Shown here: in pieces, positions 1 through 10,751 of the stretch
Layout: every line of letters starts with the position of its first letter
Numbering within the stretch: position 1 is the first letter of the stretch
NCBI GenBank assembly: GCA_016710985.1
Contig: JADJTX010000062.1
Location: 124,001-188,000, forward strand
Direction of reading: 5' to 3'
Length of the DNA: 64,000 nt
Source: Ignavibacteria bacterium
Lineage (GTDB): Bacteria > Bacteroidota > Ignavibacteria > Tepidaquicellales > Tepidaquicellaceae
Notes under the pieces: generated by a model
Seen by the model: only the letters and a program-made list of their open reading frames with translations
The model's database searches: none
Told to the model about the DNA's origin: nothing
Program-made: the position numbers and the translations under genes

Positions 1-64
1 ATTACAGATTGCAAATATTAATGGATAAAAAAATTTACCACTAATATTATCAATCTGTTTTTTT
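1..64. repeat. Imperfect palindrome, CAGATTG family (copy 1)
   Basis: The arms CAGATTGCAAATATTAATGG and its near-complement (ending CAATCTG at about 55) face each other across a short A-rich centre, so the segment can fold into a hairpin. A second copy lies at 2368-2423. It ends in a T run and might act as a terminator for a gene left of the window. The rest of 116-339 holds no gene that I can see. Confidence 0.55.
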
Positions 65-84
65 GCTTTAGAAGCTTTCTACAT

Positions 85-115
85 TTCGTAACTCGTAACT
101 CGTAACTCGTAACTT
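85..115. repeat. Heptad array, unit AACTCGT
   Basis: About four copies of the 7-bp word AACTCGT lie next to the CAGATTG palindrome. The same word recurs at 2553-2620. This is one of about a dozen heptad arrays in the window, all intergenic. Confidence 0.8.
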
Positions 116-339
116 GCACAATCTGGTGATTTTTTGAAAAAAATTTCTTTGGATAATATAATGCTCTTACATATTTTTATCTACACTTCTGGAGAGTGGT
201 GTAATAAATAAATAATAATTAAAGTAATTGACTCACGTCATCACCCGTCATGTCTGAATTTAGAGCTTGTTGTGTTGAACAGTGAGTTTATAATCAACAG
301 GAAATATAAATTTTATTTAAAAACTTAAATTTACCCAAA

Positions 340-2266
340 ATGAAAAAAATCTTAATTGTTTTGTTAATGCTGGCCAGTGCATCAGTATACAGCCAGGTAC
401 AAAAGGTCGGTGAAGATCTTTATATGTATTCAGAAAAACCTCCGGAATCTGATAATTGCGGAGTGGATGCAACATTTGATCCGGATATCCATCAAAACCT
501 TACTGCGCCGATAGATGCCGCAGCTACGAGTTACATCTGGCCGTTTGACTTAGAACAGGACAACGGACTTGTAACAGTTAATTATGTCGATGATCTTCCG
601 GGAGGCAGCATAAAAGACTTTAACGATAATGACTGGTCATATAACGGTCATAACGGCACAGACATATGTCTTCACAATTTCAGGCACATGGACAGATGCA
701 TAAGAGTAAAAGCTGCGGCTTCGGGAACAGTAATAAGGATATCAGTAAATAATTTTGACAGAAACACAGGCTGGGGTACGGGCTCGCCGGCAAATCTGGT
801 TCAGATCCGGCACGAAGACGGGACCTATGCATTTTATTATCATCTGATGAAATATTCAGTAACGGTAAAACTTGGTGAATATGTCATGCAGGGACAAACG
901 ATAGGATATGTAGGAAGCTCCGGCAATTCCACTGATGCGCATCTTCATTTTGAACCAGGATATTATAGCGGAAACACCTGGGTCAAGAGAGATCCATGGC
1001 AGGGGGACCTATAATCACAGCCCTTCTCTCTGGCAAAGTCAGGAGGCTTATGTTGGATTCAGGGATTTTAAATTAATGGGTTACGGAGTTTATACTTCAA
1101 GCCTTGTTGGTGGAAATCTTGACAGCACAGGTAATTATATAAAGGAAGGAATTTATCAGCCTAATACTATCAGCGGATATGAAAGTAAAATAGGGTTCTG
1201 GATGCAGCTTCAGGGAAATTATACCGGAAAGCAGATAAGATATGAAATGAGAAAATCAGACGGATCAGTGTACAAAGAAACTTACTTCTATCTTGGCGGA
1301 CAGACTCAATATGCATGGTCCTGGTGGACACCGGATTTTAATCCCGGTATTGACGTAACCGGTGACTGGTATGTAAGGGTATTGTATGATAATGTGGAAA
1401 AAGGCAGATGCTTCTTTAATGTTCAGCTTCTTACAAGCAACCGCCCGAGATTATATCCGACAGCTGCGAGATGTTTCAGGAAATCAGATTTTATACAGCA
1501 GGATCTGCTGCAGGTAAGACCGGTAAGAAGTAATATGGAGTATACTCTTTTAAACGCACCGGCCGGTGTCTCGCTGTATCAGGATTCAACAGTACGGATA
1601 TCAAGTTTCTCACAACCCTACAGGGAAAGAGAATTCAAGGTGATTGCAAGTATCGGCGGAAGCGCGACATTAAGAGATACGATGATCTATAAGCTGATTG
1701 ATACAACTAAAAATCCAAACCCGGGAAACTATTTGGAATCAGTTGAACTAAAAGCAAAACTTCAGGGATTCTGGGACGGAAACGAAATGAATGAAGATAC
1801 GGTAACGGTAATTGTCAGATCGCCTTTGATCCCATACAATATTTTAGACTCAGCAAGGGTAGTGCTTAATAAAAACGGATATGCTCTTGCAAATTTCTTC
1901 GACATTAGTTCAGGAATTTTCTATTATCTCGTTGTTAAACACAGAAATTCAATAGAGACATGGAGCAAATCAGTAATTCAGTTTGAAACCGGCAATCCTA
2001 TCACTTATGACTTTACTACTTCAAAGACAAAAGCATACGGTGATAACATGATTTACAAAGACGGCGATTACTGTTTCTACAGCGGTGATGTAAATCAAAA
2101 CAGCAGCATAGATCTCACAGATGTCACATTAGTGTATAATAATTCGAATATTTTTGCTGCGGGATATCTTGCTACGGATGTGACAGGTGATAATATTACT
2201 GATCTGTCGGATGTTGTTTTGACACATAACAATTCGAATGCTTTTGTTGTAAGGAGAAGACCTTAA
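340..2266 (+). CDS. Secreted M23 (LytM-type) metallopeptidase with C-terminal dockerin-like module, frameshifted
   Basis: Predicted exported zinc endopeptidase acting on peptidoglycan or other peptides. A signal peptide (1-19) ends in SVYSQ. The metal-site motifs are visible: HNGTD (H104, D108), YYHL (H168) and HLHFE (H201, H203). The frame breaks in a G5 run at 1002-1006. Removing one G continues the protein as QGTYNHSPSLWQSQ to 2266, giving about 641 aa. The C-terminal half is beta-rich and ends in two calcium-loop repeats, SGDVNQNSSIDLTDV and ATDVTGDNITDLSDV, as in dockerins. Just before them is a stretch with YLVVKHRNSIETWSK that also occurs in the protein at 28854-30614. The indel is probably a sequencing error. 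The M23 call is firm; the role of the tail is inferred. Confidence 0.88.
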
Positions 2267-2367
2267 AATTACAGTTACAGATTACAAATTACAGATTGCA
2301 AGTTATGAGTTATCATTTATAAATTACAATTAATTAGCTACGAATTACGATTTAAAAATTATAAAAT

Positions 2368-2423
2368 ACAGATTGCAAATTTTATTGACTAAAGAAATTC
2401 TTTAATAATTTGCAATCTGTTTT
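2368..2423. repeat. Imperfect palindrome, CAGATTG family (copy 2)
   Basis: The left arm reads ACAGATTGCAAATTTTATTG and the right arm ends AATTTGCAATCTGTTTT, its reverse complement with small differences. It lies directly downstream of the M23 gene and ends in a T run, so it may double as a terminator. Degenerate 7-bp words (ATTACAG, AAATTAC) fill 2267-2367. Confidence 0.6.
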
Positions 2424-2429
2424 ATTTAT

Positions 2430-2650
2430 CGTCAAACGTCAAACGTCAGACGTCAGACGTCAAACGTCAAACTTCAAATTTCAAGAATCAATATCACTTA
2501 ACTCAATGTTCACATTGCTCATTCACTATTTGTAGCTTGCGAACAGCATCCCGCAACTCGTAATTCGTAACTCGTAACTCGTAACTCGTAATTCGTAACT
2601 TGTAACTCAATACTCAATACTCAATACTCAATACTCAATACTCAATACTA
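2430..2650. repeat. Heptad arrays (CGTCAAA, AACTCGT, CAATACT) upstream of rmuC
   Basis: Three word types follow each other. CGTCAAA/CGTCAGA fills 2430-2475, AACTCGT with AATTCGT variants fills 2553-2620, and CAATACT (about six copies) fills 2607-2650. The switch from one word to the next keeps the 7-bp phase. Together with the palindrome before it, this accounts for most of the 505-bp gap 2267-2771; nothing coding is seen there. Confidence 0.85.
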
Positions 2651-2771
2651 TGGGAAAGGAAATCTCTTTCAGTAAACGGAATTAATTCATATTTTCAGAA
2701 TAAAAGTTTTAGCATCTGAAATTGTTTATAAATTTCAGATGAAAAATATTTAAACAATATTTTGAAAATAG

Positions 2772-4096
2772 ATGGAATACATAATACTCGCCTTACTTGT
2801 AATAGTCATAATCTTTCTGATTCTTTTATTCTTAAAATCCGGACAGAATTCATCTTTGCCTCAGATCGGTGTAATTGAAAAGAAAGTCTCGGATCTTGAG
2901 ACTTCATTAAGAAACGAATTCTTTCAGAACCGCAGTGAACTCAATATTAATTTAAAAAACTCAAGAGAGGAATCCTCAACCGTCATAAAAGACTTCCGGG
3001 ATTCCCTTAACGATTCTCTTCAGAAACTTCAGCTTCAGATCAATGATGATTCAAAATACAACCGTGAAGAGCTGAGTAAAACTTTAAAATTGTTTAATGA
3101 ATCATTTACAAATAACATGAAGAGTCTGTCCGATACACTTGAAAACAGACTGAAAGCGCTTCAGGATGATAATAATCTCAAACTGGAAAAGATGAGAGAG
3201 ACGGTGGATGAGAAGCTGCAGACTACACTCGAGAAAAGATTAGGCGAGTCGTTCAAGCTTGTCAGTGACAGGCTGGAGCTGGTGCATAAAGGCCTGGGTG
3301 AAATGCAAAACCTTGCAATCGGAGTTGGCGACATTAAGAAAGTTCTCTCCAATATAAAAACAAGAGGAGTGCTCGGGGAATATCAGCTTGAGAATATTTT
3401 AGATCAGCTTTTGACTACTGAACAATATTCAAAGAATGTGAGAACAAAAGCAGGCAGCAGCGCAACAGTTGAATTTGCTGTGAAGCTTCCCGGAAGAGAT
3501 GATAAGGACAGGACAGTATGGCTTCCGCTGGACTCAAAATTTCCTACTGAAGATTATCATATGCTTTTGAATGCATATGAACAGGGCAATGCTGATGCGA
3601 TCTCAAACGCAAGAAAATATTTAGCAAAAAAATTAAAGACTGCGCAAAGGATATAAGAGATAAATATCTTGATCCGCCTAATACAACTGATTTCGGTATA
3701 ATGTTTTTGCCTTTTGAAGGTTTGTTTGCTGAAGTACTGAACAATGTAGGATTGTTCGAGACAATACAGCGTGATTACAAAATTACAATAACCGGTCCTA
3801 CGACTTTATCAGCTTTGCTGAATAGTCTTCAGATGGGATTCAGAACGTTAGCTATCGAGAAAAGATCGAGTGAAGTATGGGAAGTGCTCGGAGCTGTTAA
3901 AACTGATTTTGTAAAATTCGGAATAGTACTGGAAAAGACAAAGAAAAAATTACAGGAAGCGACAAACACAATAGATGACGCCAGTGTAAGGACAAGGTCA
4001 ATAGAAAAGAGGCTGAAGGATGTTCAGTCCATGGCGTCTTCAGAGGAGAACGGAGCTTTGCTGTTTGATGAAGAAAAAACTGATGACAGGGAATAG
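2772..4096 (+). CDS. rmuC: DNA recombination protein RmuC, frameshifted
   Basis: RmuC family, a membrane-anchored nuclease-fold protein linked to limiting DNA rearrangements. A single N-terminal membrane helix (about 3-24) is followed by a long coiled coil (about 40-160) and the conserved RmuC domain: VKLPGRDDKDRTVWLPLDSK, then FLPFEGLFAEVL. The frame breaks near 3640, between LKTAQRI and the family-typical continuation AKDIRDKYLDPPNTTDFG, which is present in the next frame. One missing base restores about 441 aa. A coiled tail ends at 4096. It is followed by xseA and xseB, so this is a DNA-repair neighbourhood. Family assignment is firm; the break is probably an assembly error. Confidence 0.9.
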
Positions 4097-4140
4097 CGTT
4101 CCGGATAAGAAAGATTTGAGAACAACCTCTAAGCTCATTT

Positions 4141-4221
4141 TTTCAACACAGAGACACAGAGACACAGAGAAATACTGACTATAAGTTTTAGTCTCTGTGC
4201 CTCTGTGCCTCTGTGTTAAAA
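4141..4221. repeat. CACAGAG-family palindrome
   Basis: CACAGAGACACAGAGACACAG on the left and CTCTGTGCCTCTGTGCCTCT on the right are inverted copies around a centre of about 20 bp. It lies between rmuC and xseA. Longer relatives occur at 11848-12015 and 24721-24878. Confidence 0.75.
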
Positions 4222-4321
4222 ATAAATTCGAGGGTAATATGATAAATTCCCATATTTTCAAATTAAATAAATTACTATTTTTATTCAGAGCGAGAATGAT
4301 GTTTAATGTTAATTTAGTTAA

Positions 4322-5508
4322 ATGACACAACCCATTTCGATAACTGAACTCACACGATATATAAAATCAGTCATAGAGCATGAATTCAGTTTTGTATATA
4401 TAACCGGAGAGATATCGAATTTCAAAAATCATACATCCGGTCATTTTTATTTTACGTTAAAAGATGAGAAGTCACAGATAAGCGCTAACATGTGGAGCTC
4501 AAGGAATAAGGATTTGTTATTTAATCCTGAGAACGGCATGAAGGTTCTGGTAAAAGGTAGAATTACTTTGTATGAAACCCGCGGTTCATATCAGATTGAT
4601 GTATATGAAATGCAGCCGGCGGGACTCGGTGAACTTCAGTTCGCTTTTGAAAAATTGAAACAAAAGCTTTTTGCTGAAGGATTATTTGATGAAGACATTA
4701 AAAAGAAAATTCCTGACTATCCTGAAAGAGTCGGAATAATTACATCAGAGACCGGCGCGGCTTTACAGGATTTTCTTCGATTAACACAAAAAAGGTATCC
4801 CATCGTTAAATTGTTTTTATTTGAGGCTAATGTTCAGGGAAGAGGTTCCGCGGAGAGTGTAGTCAGGGCAATCAGAAATGCGAACGTTAAAGAATATTTC
4901 ATTGATGTACTGGTAATCGCCAGAGGCGGCGGTTCGGTAGAGGATTTATGGACTTTTAATGAAGAGAAAGTTGCCAGGGAGATCTTTAAATCCCGAATAC
5001 CGGTTGTGTCTGCGGTAGGACACGAAATAGATTTTACAATTTGTGATTTTGTATCAGACTTAAGAGCGCCTACGCCATCTGCAGCAGCGGAGATGATATT
5101 CCCGGATATCAATGAGCTGGAAAAAAGAATTACTGAATATTCTGCAGATTTGAAAAGTATCATAGATTCAAAGCTAAGTAAATTAAAGAAAGTGTTGGAC
5201 AGTTCTTCAAGCAATTATTATTTCAGAAGGATCTCGGATGTAATTAATGAATACAAATTCAGATTAGATGAATACGATAGAAAAATTGAAGGTGAAGTTT
5301 CCCGTAAATTTGTAAATGTTAAAAACATTTTAAATTCGAACGAAAAACTGCTTAACAGTCTAAGTCGGATCAGGTTCTCAAAAGAGGTTTCACAATTATC
5401 ACAAAGAATAAGAAAGTCATCAGCCGTAAGGTGAAATTGAAAAGGTATGATAATGTTGAGATAAAGTTTTATGACGGGGACTCTAAAGCTATTGTCGTTA
5501 ATAATTGA
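4322..5508 (+). CDS. xseA: Exodeoxyribonuclease VII large subunit XseA, frameshifted near its end
   Basis: Catalytic subunit of exonuclease VII, which degrades single-stranded DNA to oligonucleotides. An N-terminal OB fold (about 1-100, ITGEISNFKNHTSGHFYFTL) precedes the Exonuc_VII_L domain with ARGGGSVEDLWTFNEE and VGHEIDFTICD followed by DLRAPTPSAAAE. The frame is lost near 5365. In the next frame the expected C terminus is intact, SDQVLKRGFTIITKNKKVI and then VEIKFYDGDSKAIVVNN, so one missing C after LS restores about 395 aa. The stop codon TGA at 5506-5508 lies inside the following GATAATT array. Its partner xseB comes next on the same strand. Confidence 0.93.
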
Positions 5509-5562
5509 TAATTGATAATTGATAATTGATAATTGATAGTTGATAGTTGATAATTGATAGTT
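5500..5562. repeat. Heptad array, unit GATAATT, supplying the xseA stop
   Basis: Eight or so copies of GATAATT/GATAGTT fill the gap between xseA and xseB. In the corrected frame the first unit gives the last Asn codons and the TGA of xseA. Confidence 0.85.
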
Positions 5563-5584
5563 ACATTTAAATTATAATAATGTT

Positions 5585-5815
5585 ATGAAAAAGAAAGCCG
5601 ATTCAATAGAAAATAAAGATGAGCCGACTTTTGAAAGGTCATTTAAAAGACTTGAAGAGATCTTAAATAAGCTTGAGAATGAGGTTGAGGATTATTCTCT
5701 TGAGGAGATCATAAAGAATTATCAGGAAGGACTGCAGTTACTTAAAATATGCAGGGCAAAACTGAGTGAGGCGGAATTGAAAATTGAAAAAATTAGCACT
5801 GAAGAAGAGGTTTAA
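5585..5815 (+). CDS. xseB: Exodeoxyribonuclease VII small subunit XseB
   Basis: Small helical subunit that binds XseA; 76 aa, normal for the family. The diagnostic pattern is clear: FERSFKRLEEILNKLENEV, then YSLEEIIKNYQEGLQLLK, then C.AKLSEAELKIEKI. It starts with ATG 77 bp after the corrected xseA stop, with the GATAATT array between the two genes. The two subunits are probably transcribed together, unless the array interferes. No anomaly within the gene. Confidence 0.95.
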   Translation: MKKKADSIENKDEPTFERSFKRLEEILNKLENEVEDYSLEEIIKNYQEGLQLLKICRAKLSEAELKIEKISTEEEV

Positions 5816-5821
5816 ATGACT

Positions 5822-5829
5822 TATATTTG
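5822..5829 (+). promoter_or_regulatory. Bacteroidota-like -7 box TATATTTG ahead of dxs
   Basis: TATATTTG fits the TAnnTTTG box of Bacteroidota promoters and sits just after the xseB stop. No clear TTG is found at the -33 position, so support is partial. If it is used, the heptad array at 5830-5921 lies in the dxs leader. Confidence 0.3.
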
Positions 5830-5921
5830 CAAATGTCAAATGTCAAATGTCAAATGTCAAATGTCAAACGTCAAACGTCAAACGTCAAACGTCAAACGTC
5901 AAACGTCAAAGGACAAAGGAC
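5830..5921. repeat. Heptad array CAAATGT then CAAACGT, upstream of dxs
   Basis: About five CAAATGT units run into about eight CAAACGT units with no break in phase, ending about 48 bp before the dxs ATG. The same word family occurs at 2430 and 50082. Confidence 0.9.
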
Positions 5922-5968
5922 AAATTAATTAGTAATTATAAAGATTTTAAATAAAACTAAAAAACTAA

Positions 5969-7893
5969 ATGAGCGAATATCATTTAAGCACATCGAAATT
6001 TCTAAAAGACATAAACTATCCGGTTGACCTGAAGAAATTAAATTTAATGGATCTGAGAACTTTGGCAGATGAAGTCAGGGAATATCTGATTGATACTATA
6101 TCGAAGATTGGCGGGCATTTAGGCGCATCTCTCGGAGTGTGTGAACTGACTCTGGCGCTGCACTACGTTTTCAATACTCCGGATGACAGGATAGTATGGG
6201 ATGTAGGTCATCAGGGATACATACATAAAATTCTGACCGCAGAAAAGAAGAATTAAAAACAATAAGACAGAAGGACGGTATCAGCGGATTTTTAAAAAGA
6301 AGTGAAAGTGAATATGATGTATTCGGAGCGGGGCATGCTACCACTTCAATATCAGCAGCGCTCGGGATCGCAACAGCGAGAGATTTTCTCAATAAAAAAA
6401 ATAAAGTAATTGCAGTCATCGGTGACGGTTCAATGACCGGCGGTATGGCTTATGAAGCAATGAACAACATAGGACTTCTTAAGAAAGACATTATTGTGGT
6501 ATTAAATGACAATAAAATGTCCATTGCTCCTAACGTATGGTCTTTGCAGAATTATTTCAATGAGCTGATGACAAATGATACATACAACAGATTGAGAAGT
6601 AAGGTGTGGGACATAACAGGAGTTCTTGATAAGAAGACAAGCGACAGACTCAGAAGAGTAGCTTCTAAAGTAGAGGGTGGAATAAAAGGAGTGATGACAC
6701 CGGGTATGCTTTTTGAGGCATTGGGATTCAGATATTTCGGACCGGTGAACGGACATAACGTCGTGAACCTTGTCAAAATGTTTGAAGACATAAATAAAAT
6801 GTCAGGACCGATACTCCTTCATATTTTAACTGAAAAAGGTAAGGGACCTTCATACGCTACCGATCATCCGCAGAAGATACACGCTTTGAATCCGTTTGAT
6901 AAGTCAACGGGAGTGGAACATAAGAAAGCTACAGCAACAACTTATACAAAAATATTCGGGACGGCTTTAACTGAGCTTGCGAAGAAAGATAAAAAGATCA
7001 TTGCGGTTAATGCAGCAATGCCTGACGGAACGGGTTTGAATTATATTCAGGAGGAAATTCCTGAAAGGTATTTTGATGTCGGAATAGCAGAGCAGCACGC
7101 TGTAACTTTCTGCGCAGGTCTTGCGACGGAAGGATTCACACCTGTAGCTGCCATATATTCTACATTTTTACAGAGAGCATTTGATCAGATAGTTCATGAT
7201 GTTGCAATTCAAAAACTGCCTGTTGTTTTTGTTCTGGACAGAGCGGGGCTGGTTGGCGCTGACGGACCGACTCATCACGGAGTATTTGATCTTACATATC
7301 TGCGGCTGATTCCCGGAATGGTAATAATGGCTCCGAAAGATGAAAATGAACTGCGCAACATGTTATACACAGCTACACAATACAAGAGAGGACCGATCGC
7401 ATTGAGATATCCGAGAGGGAATGCTTTGGGAGTAAAGACAGGTGAATTTGAAAAGATGGAAATCGGTAAAGGTGAAATTGTCAAAGAAGGTAAAGACGTT
7501 GCAATACTGGCAGTCGGTAACATGGTTCATAACTCTTTGCTGGCAGCTGAGCTTCTTGAAAAAGAAAGCGGTATTAATGCAGCTGTGATTAATGCAAGAT
7601 TTGTGAAACCTCTTGACAGAGAACTGTTGTTTGATATTTTTTCAAGATTTGATAAAGTATTGACTGTTGAAGACAATACGATTGCAGGCGGCTTCGGAAG
7701 TGCGATCGCCGAATTTGCTGTGCAGCACAATTTAAAAAATGACATATTAATTCACGGGATACCTGACAGATTCATTGAGCATGCAAAACCTGAGGAGCTT
7801 CACGAAGAATTAAAAATGGATGCAAAGGGAATATCGGAAGTTGTCAGAGAATTTTTAACTAAAGAAAAAGAATATGCTAAAGATAAGATTTAA
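5969..7893 (+). CDS. dxs: 1-deoxy-D-xylulose-5-phosphate synthase, frameshifted
   Basis: First enzyme of the MEP isoprenoid pathway: condenses pyruvate and glyceraldehyde 3-phosphate with thiamine diphosphate. GGHLGASLGV and WDVGHQGYIHKILT lie near the N terminus. The ThDP-binding motif GDGSMTGGMAYEAMNN with NDNKMSI follows, and the transketolase pyrimidine domain has RYFDVGIAEQHAVTFCAGLA. The frame breaks near 6238. One missing G (ACCG-C read for ACCGGC) restores ILTGRKEELKTIRQKDG, exactly the family pattern, and gives about 641 aa, the usual length. The gene should be essential in an MEP-pathway organism, which argues for sequence error. It overlaps the next gene by 20 bp. Confidence 0.95.
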
Positions 7894-8341
7894 ATTCATA
7901 GTATTATTTTTCTGTGCAATAGCATTCAGCTGTAAAGATGAAGTTGTCAGTCCGGATACGGATACTGAAACTCTATTATATCAGTATGATGGATACATAG
8001 AAGATATAGGAGGAGATTGTTCGGCTGTGCAGGTAAGGACACGAAGTTACGGTACGTTCGATCTTACAAATACGGACAGGATCAAATTTAATTTTGACGG
8101 AAATTCAGATGCTGACCTGTCGAGCATAAGCTTTTATTATTTTAACAGTAATGATGAACAGGTTTTTATTGTAAACCTTACCGACATGTCTCAAATCTTT
8201 AATACAAAGACAGTTGAAGTGGATTCACCCCGAATGAATACAGAAATATTTTCAAGAGTTACTTTGAAATCATCAGTTTGTACCGGACACATATACTATT
8301 TATATCTCAGGGATCTTAAGATCTATTCAATTACAGAATAA
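7874..8341 (+). CDS. Hypothetical lipoprotein
   Basis: 155 aa, unrecognised. A hydrophobic start (about 6-19) ends in a lipobox-like AIAFSC, so it is probably a lipoprotein anchored after C20. The mature part is acidic and beta-rich, with two cysteines (in GGDCSAV and SSVCTGH) that could pair. It overlaps the end of dxs by 20 bp and stops 4 bp before miaB, so the three genes are probably one transcript. The location suggests no function. Confidence 0.75.
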   Translation: MLKIRFKFIVLFFCAIAFSCKDEVVSPDTDTETLLYQYDGYIEDIGGDCSAVQVRTRSYGTFDLTNTDRIKFNFDGNSDADLSSISFYYFNSNDEQVFIVNLTDMSQIFNTKTVEVDSPRMNTEIFSRVTLKSSVCTGHIYYLYLRDLKIYSITE

Positions 8342-8345
8342 CACA

Positions 8346-9764
8346 GTGGAGCTTACCAATTTAATTTTAAATAACATCCCGGCCGGCGAAGTCAAAACGA
8401 GTTTCAATAAAGACTCTAATGACAAAAAAGTTTACATTGAAACTTACGGATGCCAGATGAATTATTCGGACACAGAAATAGTGCTTAGTGTGCTGAGTGA
8501 TTTTGGTTATAATGAAACAGGAGACATAAATGATTCCGATGTAATTTTATTAAACACCTGCAGCATAAGAGAACATGCCGAGCATAAGATATACAAAAGA
8601 TTAGATGACCTGAAAAAGTATAAGGTAAGAAATCCGAATCTGATAATAGGAATTCTCGGATGCATGGCGGAAAGATTAAGAGATGATCTTCTCGAGAAAA
8701 GAAAGATAGTTGATGTAATAGTTGGTCCCGATGAATACAGGAAAGTGCCTCATCTCATCGATAATGCTATTGAAACCGGAGAAAAGGGGATTGCGGTAAA
8801 ACTGTCGCGGGTTGAGACATACGATGACATTGCGCCGTTAAGAAGAGAAGGAGTTACAGCCTGGATCTCGATCATGCGGGGCTGCGATAAGTTTTGTACA
8901 TTTTGTGTTGTCCCGTTTACAAGAGGCAGAGAGCGCAGCAGAAATTCTGCTAACATAGTGAATGAAGCAAAAAGATTATTTGATGAAGGTGTAAAGGATA
9001 TCTGGCTTCTTGGACAGAATGTAAATTCATATCTGTACGAAGACAAGGATTTTTCCGGTTTGCTTAAGGATGTTGCAGTGGCAGTACCCAAAATGAGGAT
9101 AAGATACACGACTTCACATCCTTATGATCTGTCATTGAAATTACTGGAGACAATGGCGGAGCATAAGAACATATGCAATTACATACATCTTCCTTTGCAG
9201 TCAGGATCTGACAGAGTATTGAAATCAATGAACAGGCTTTATACTGTCGAACAATATATGAATGTAATGAAGAAGTCACGCGAGATGATGCCTGACATAG
9301 GGCTTTCGACTGACATCATTTCCTGCTTTCCCGGAGAGACTGAGGAAGATCATAAAATGACACTGGATGTCATCCGTGAAGTAAGATATGACGGGGCTTA
9401 TACTTTTGTTTATTCGCCCAGAGAAAATACCAAGGCATTTTTTCTGAAAGATGAAATTGATCAGGATACAAAGACCAGACGTCTTGATGAGATAATTACT
9501 TTACAAAGGAAAATATCTGTCGATATAAATAAAGAACTGGTAGGAAAGACAAAATCAGTTTTAATAGAATCATTAAGCAGAAAGTCAGATGAATTTTACA
9601 TGGCGAGAACCGACTGTAATAAATCAGTTATAATTCCGATTGAAACAGGACATGTGAATGAAAGCGGAGTGTTAAAAATGAAGAGGACATATAAAATTGG
9701 TGACATGGTGAATGTCAGAATTAACAAGGCAAACTCGGCAACTTTGTTTGGAGAAGCGGCTTAA
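8346..9764 (+). CDS. miaB: tRNA-2-methylthio-N6-dimethylallyladenosine synthase MiaB
   Basis: Radical-SAM enzyme that adds the methylthio group to i6A37 of tRNAs. The UPF0004 domain has its three cluster cysteines in YGCQMNYSD, LNTCSIREH and LGCMAER. The radical-SAM cluster is RGCDKFCTFCVVPF (CxxxCxxC). A TRAM domain lies at the end (about 405-470). Length 472 aa is normal. The start is GTG at 8346, 4 bp after the upstream lipoprotein. The MiaB subgroup rather than MtaB/RimO is supported by the RGRERSR and LLGQNVNSY motifs. The stop is followed within a few bases by TTAGTAA-type repeats. Confidence 0.95.
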   Translation: MELTNLILNNIPAGEVKTSFNKDSNDKKVYIETYGCQMNYSDTEIVLSVLSDFGYNETGDINDSDVILLNTCSIREHAEHKIYKRLDDLKKYKVRNPNLIIGILGCMAERLRDDLLEKRKIVDVIVGPDEYRKVPHLIDNAIETGEKGIAVKLSRVETYDDIAPLRREGVTAWISIMRGCDKFCTFCVVPFTRGRERSRNSANIVNEAKRLFDEGVKDIWLLGQNVNSYLYEDKDFSGLLKDVAVAVPKMRIRYTTSHPYDLSLKLLETMAEHKNICNYIHLPLQSGSDRVLKSMNRLYTVEQYMNVMKKSREMMPDIGLSTDIISCFPGETEEDHKMTLDVIREVRYDGAYTFVYSPRENTKAFFLKDEIDQDTKTRRLDEIITLQRKISVDINKELVGKTKSVLIESLSRKSDEFYMARTDCNKSVIIPIETGHVNESGVLKMKRTYKIGDMVNVRINKANSATLFGEAA

Positions 9765-9860
9765 CTAATTAGTAATTAGTAATTACAAATTACAAATACA
9801 AAAATAAAGTACTAACACTAAAAACTATTAACTACTACAATACTCAATACTCAATACCCC
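9765..9860. repeat. Short heptad arrays after miaB (TTAGTAA, CAATACT)
   Basis: The array begins directly at the miaB stop as TTAGTAATTAGTAATTACAA and is followed at 9838-9857 by three CAATACT units. It fills the 108-bp gap to the acyltransferase gene. Confidence 0.75.
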
Positions 9861-9872
9861 TTTACTTTTAAC

Positions 9873-10751
9873 TTGGCAGATAAAATAAGCATAATTGTAT
9901 TTTATGTATTTGGATTTATGGTACGGCTGCTGCCATTGAAACTTGTTCAAAGGCTCGGAAAGCTCACTGGCTATTTTTTTTTATCTCCTTCCCATCAGAA
10001 AGAAGACTGCCCGCTATAATCTAGACCTGTGTTTCCCGGATAAAGATCACAAATGGAAAAATAACATTATAAAAGAGTCGTACATTAATCTCGGGATAAA
10101 CTTATTAGAGTTTTTCTATCTTCCGAAATTTACACGAAAAAAAATAAATGAGATCGTCACGTTGTAAATGGAGATCTTGTAGAGAAAGCAAAGTCAAAGA
10201 ATAAAGGAATAATTTTTGTGAGCGGTCATATATCAAACTGGGAGCTGATGGCGTATTCATTTCCGGAAATATTTGAAGGTAAAGTTAATCTGATCACGAA
10301 GATCCAGGCAAGTAAAGGACTGAATAAAATAATAAACGAATACAGGAGCTTAAGCGGAAATGAAATGATAGAGATCGGATTTTCTTTAAAGAAAGTATTT
10401 GAAAAACTTAAGAAGAATGAATTCATTGGTTTCCTTGTAGACCAGTCTGCGCATCCTGATTATTCCGCATACATAGATTTTTTCGGACATAAAACAACGT
10501 CATTTTCCGGACCTGCAAAAATATTTCTGAAGCAAAGACCTGAAATGTTGCTGGGATATTTTATACGTAAAGAAGATTACAGTTATGTTCTGAAGTTTGA
10601 GAAAATATACTATGAGGATATAGCCGATAATAATGATGAGAATATAAAATTGCTCACACAAAGAATGCAAAACGGAATTGAAAGCATAATAAGGAATAAC
10701 CCCGGGCAATGGTTATGGTTTCATAAAAGATTTAAACATATGAAGAATTGA
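9873..10751 (+). CDS. Lipid A biosynthesis acyltransferase (LpxL/HtrB family), two frameshifts
   Basis: Inner-membrane acyltransferase that adds a secondary acyl chain to lipid A. The likely TTG start at 9873 gives a hydrophobic N terminus. The frame is lost in a T9 run (9974-9982; removing one T gives GYFFYLLPIRKKTARYNLDL) and recovered near 10160 (one base missing before VNGDLVEKAKSKN). The two events cancel, leaving about 292 aa, the usual length. The catalytic H(x4)E motif is SGHISNWELMA, and the family ending PGQWLWFHKRFKH is present. The gene overlaps the following GT9 gene by 4 bp, so an LPS operon is likely. Confidence 0.85.

Noticed and set aside
4040..4330. Minus-strand 96-aa frame between rmuC and xseA
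   Set aside because: It spans the CACAGAG palindrome and the ends of both real genes; no domain or signal visible.
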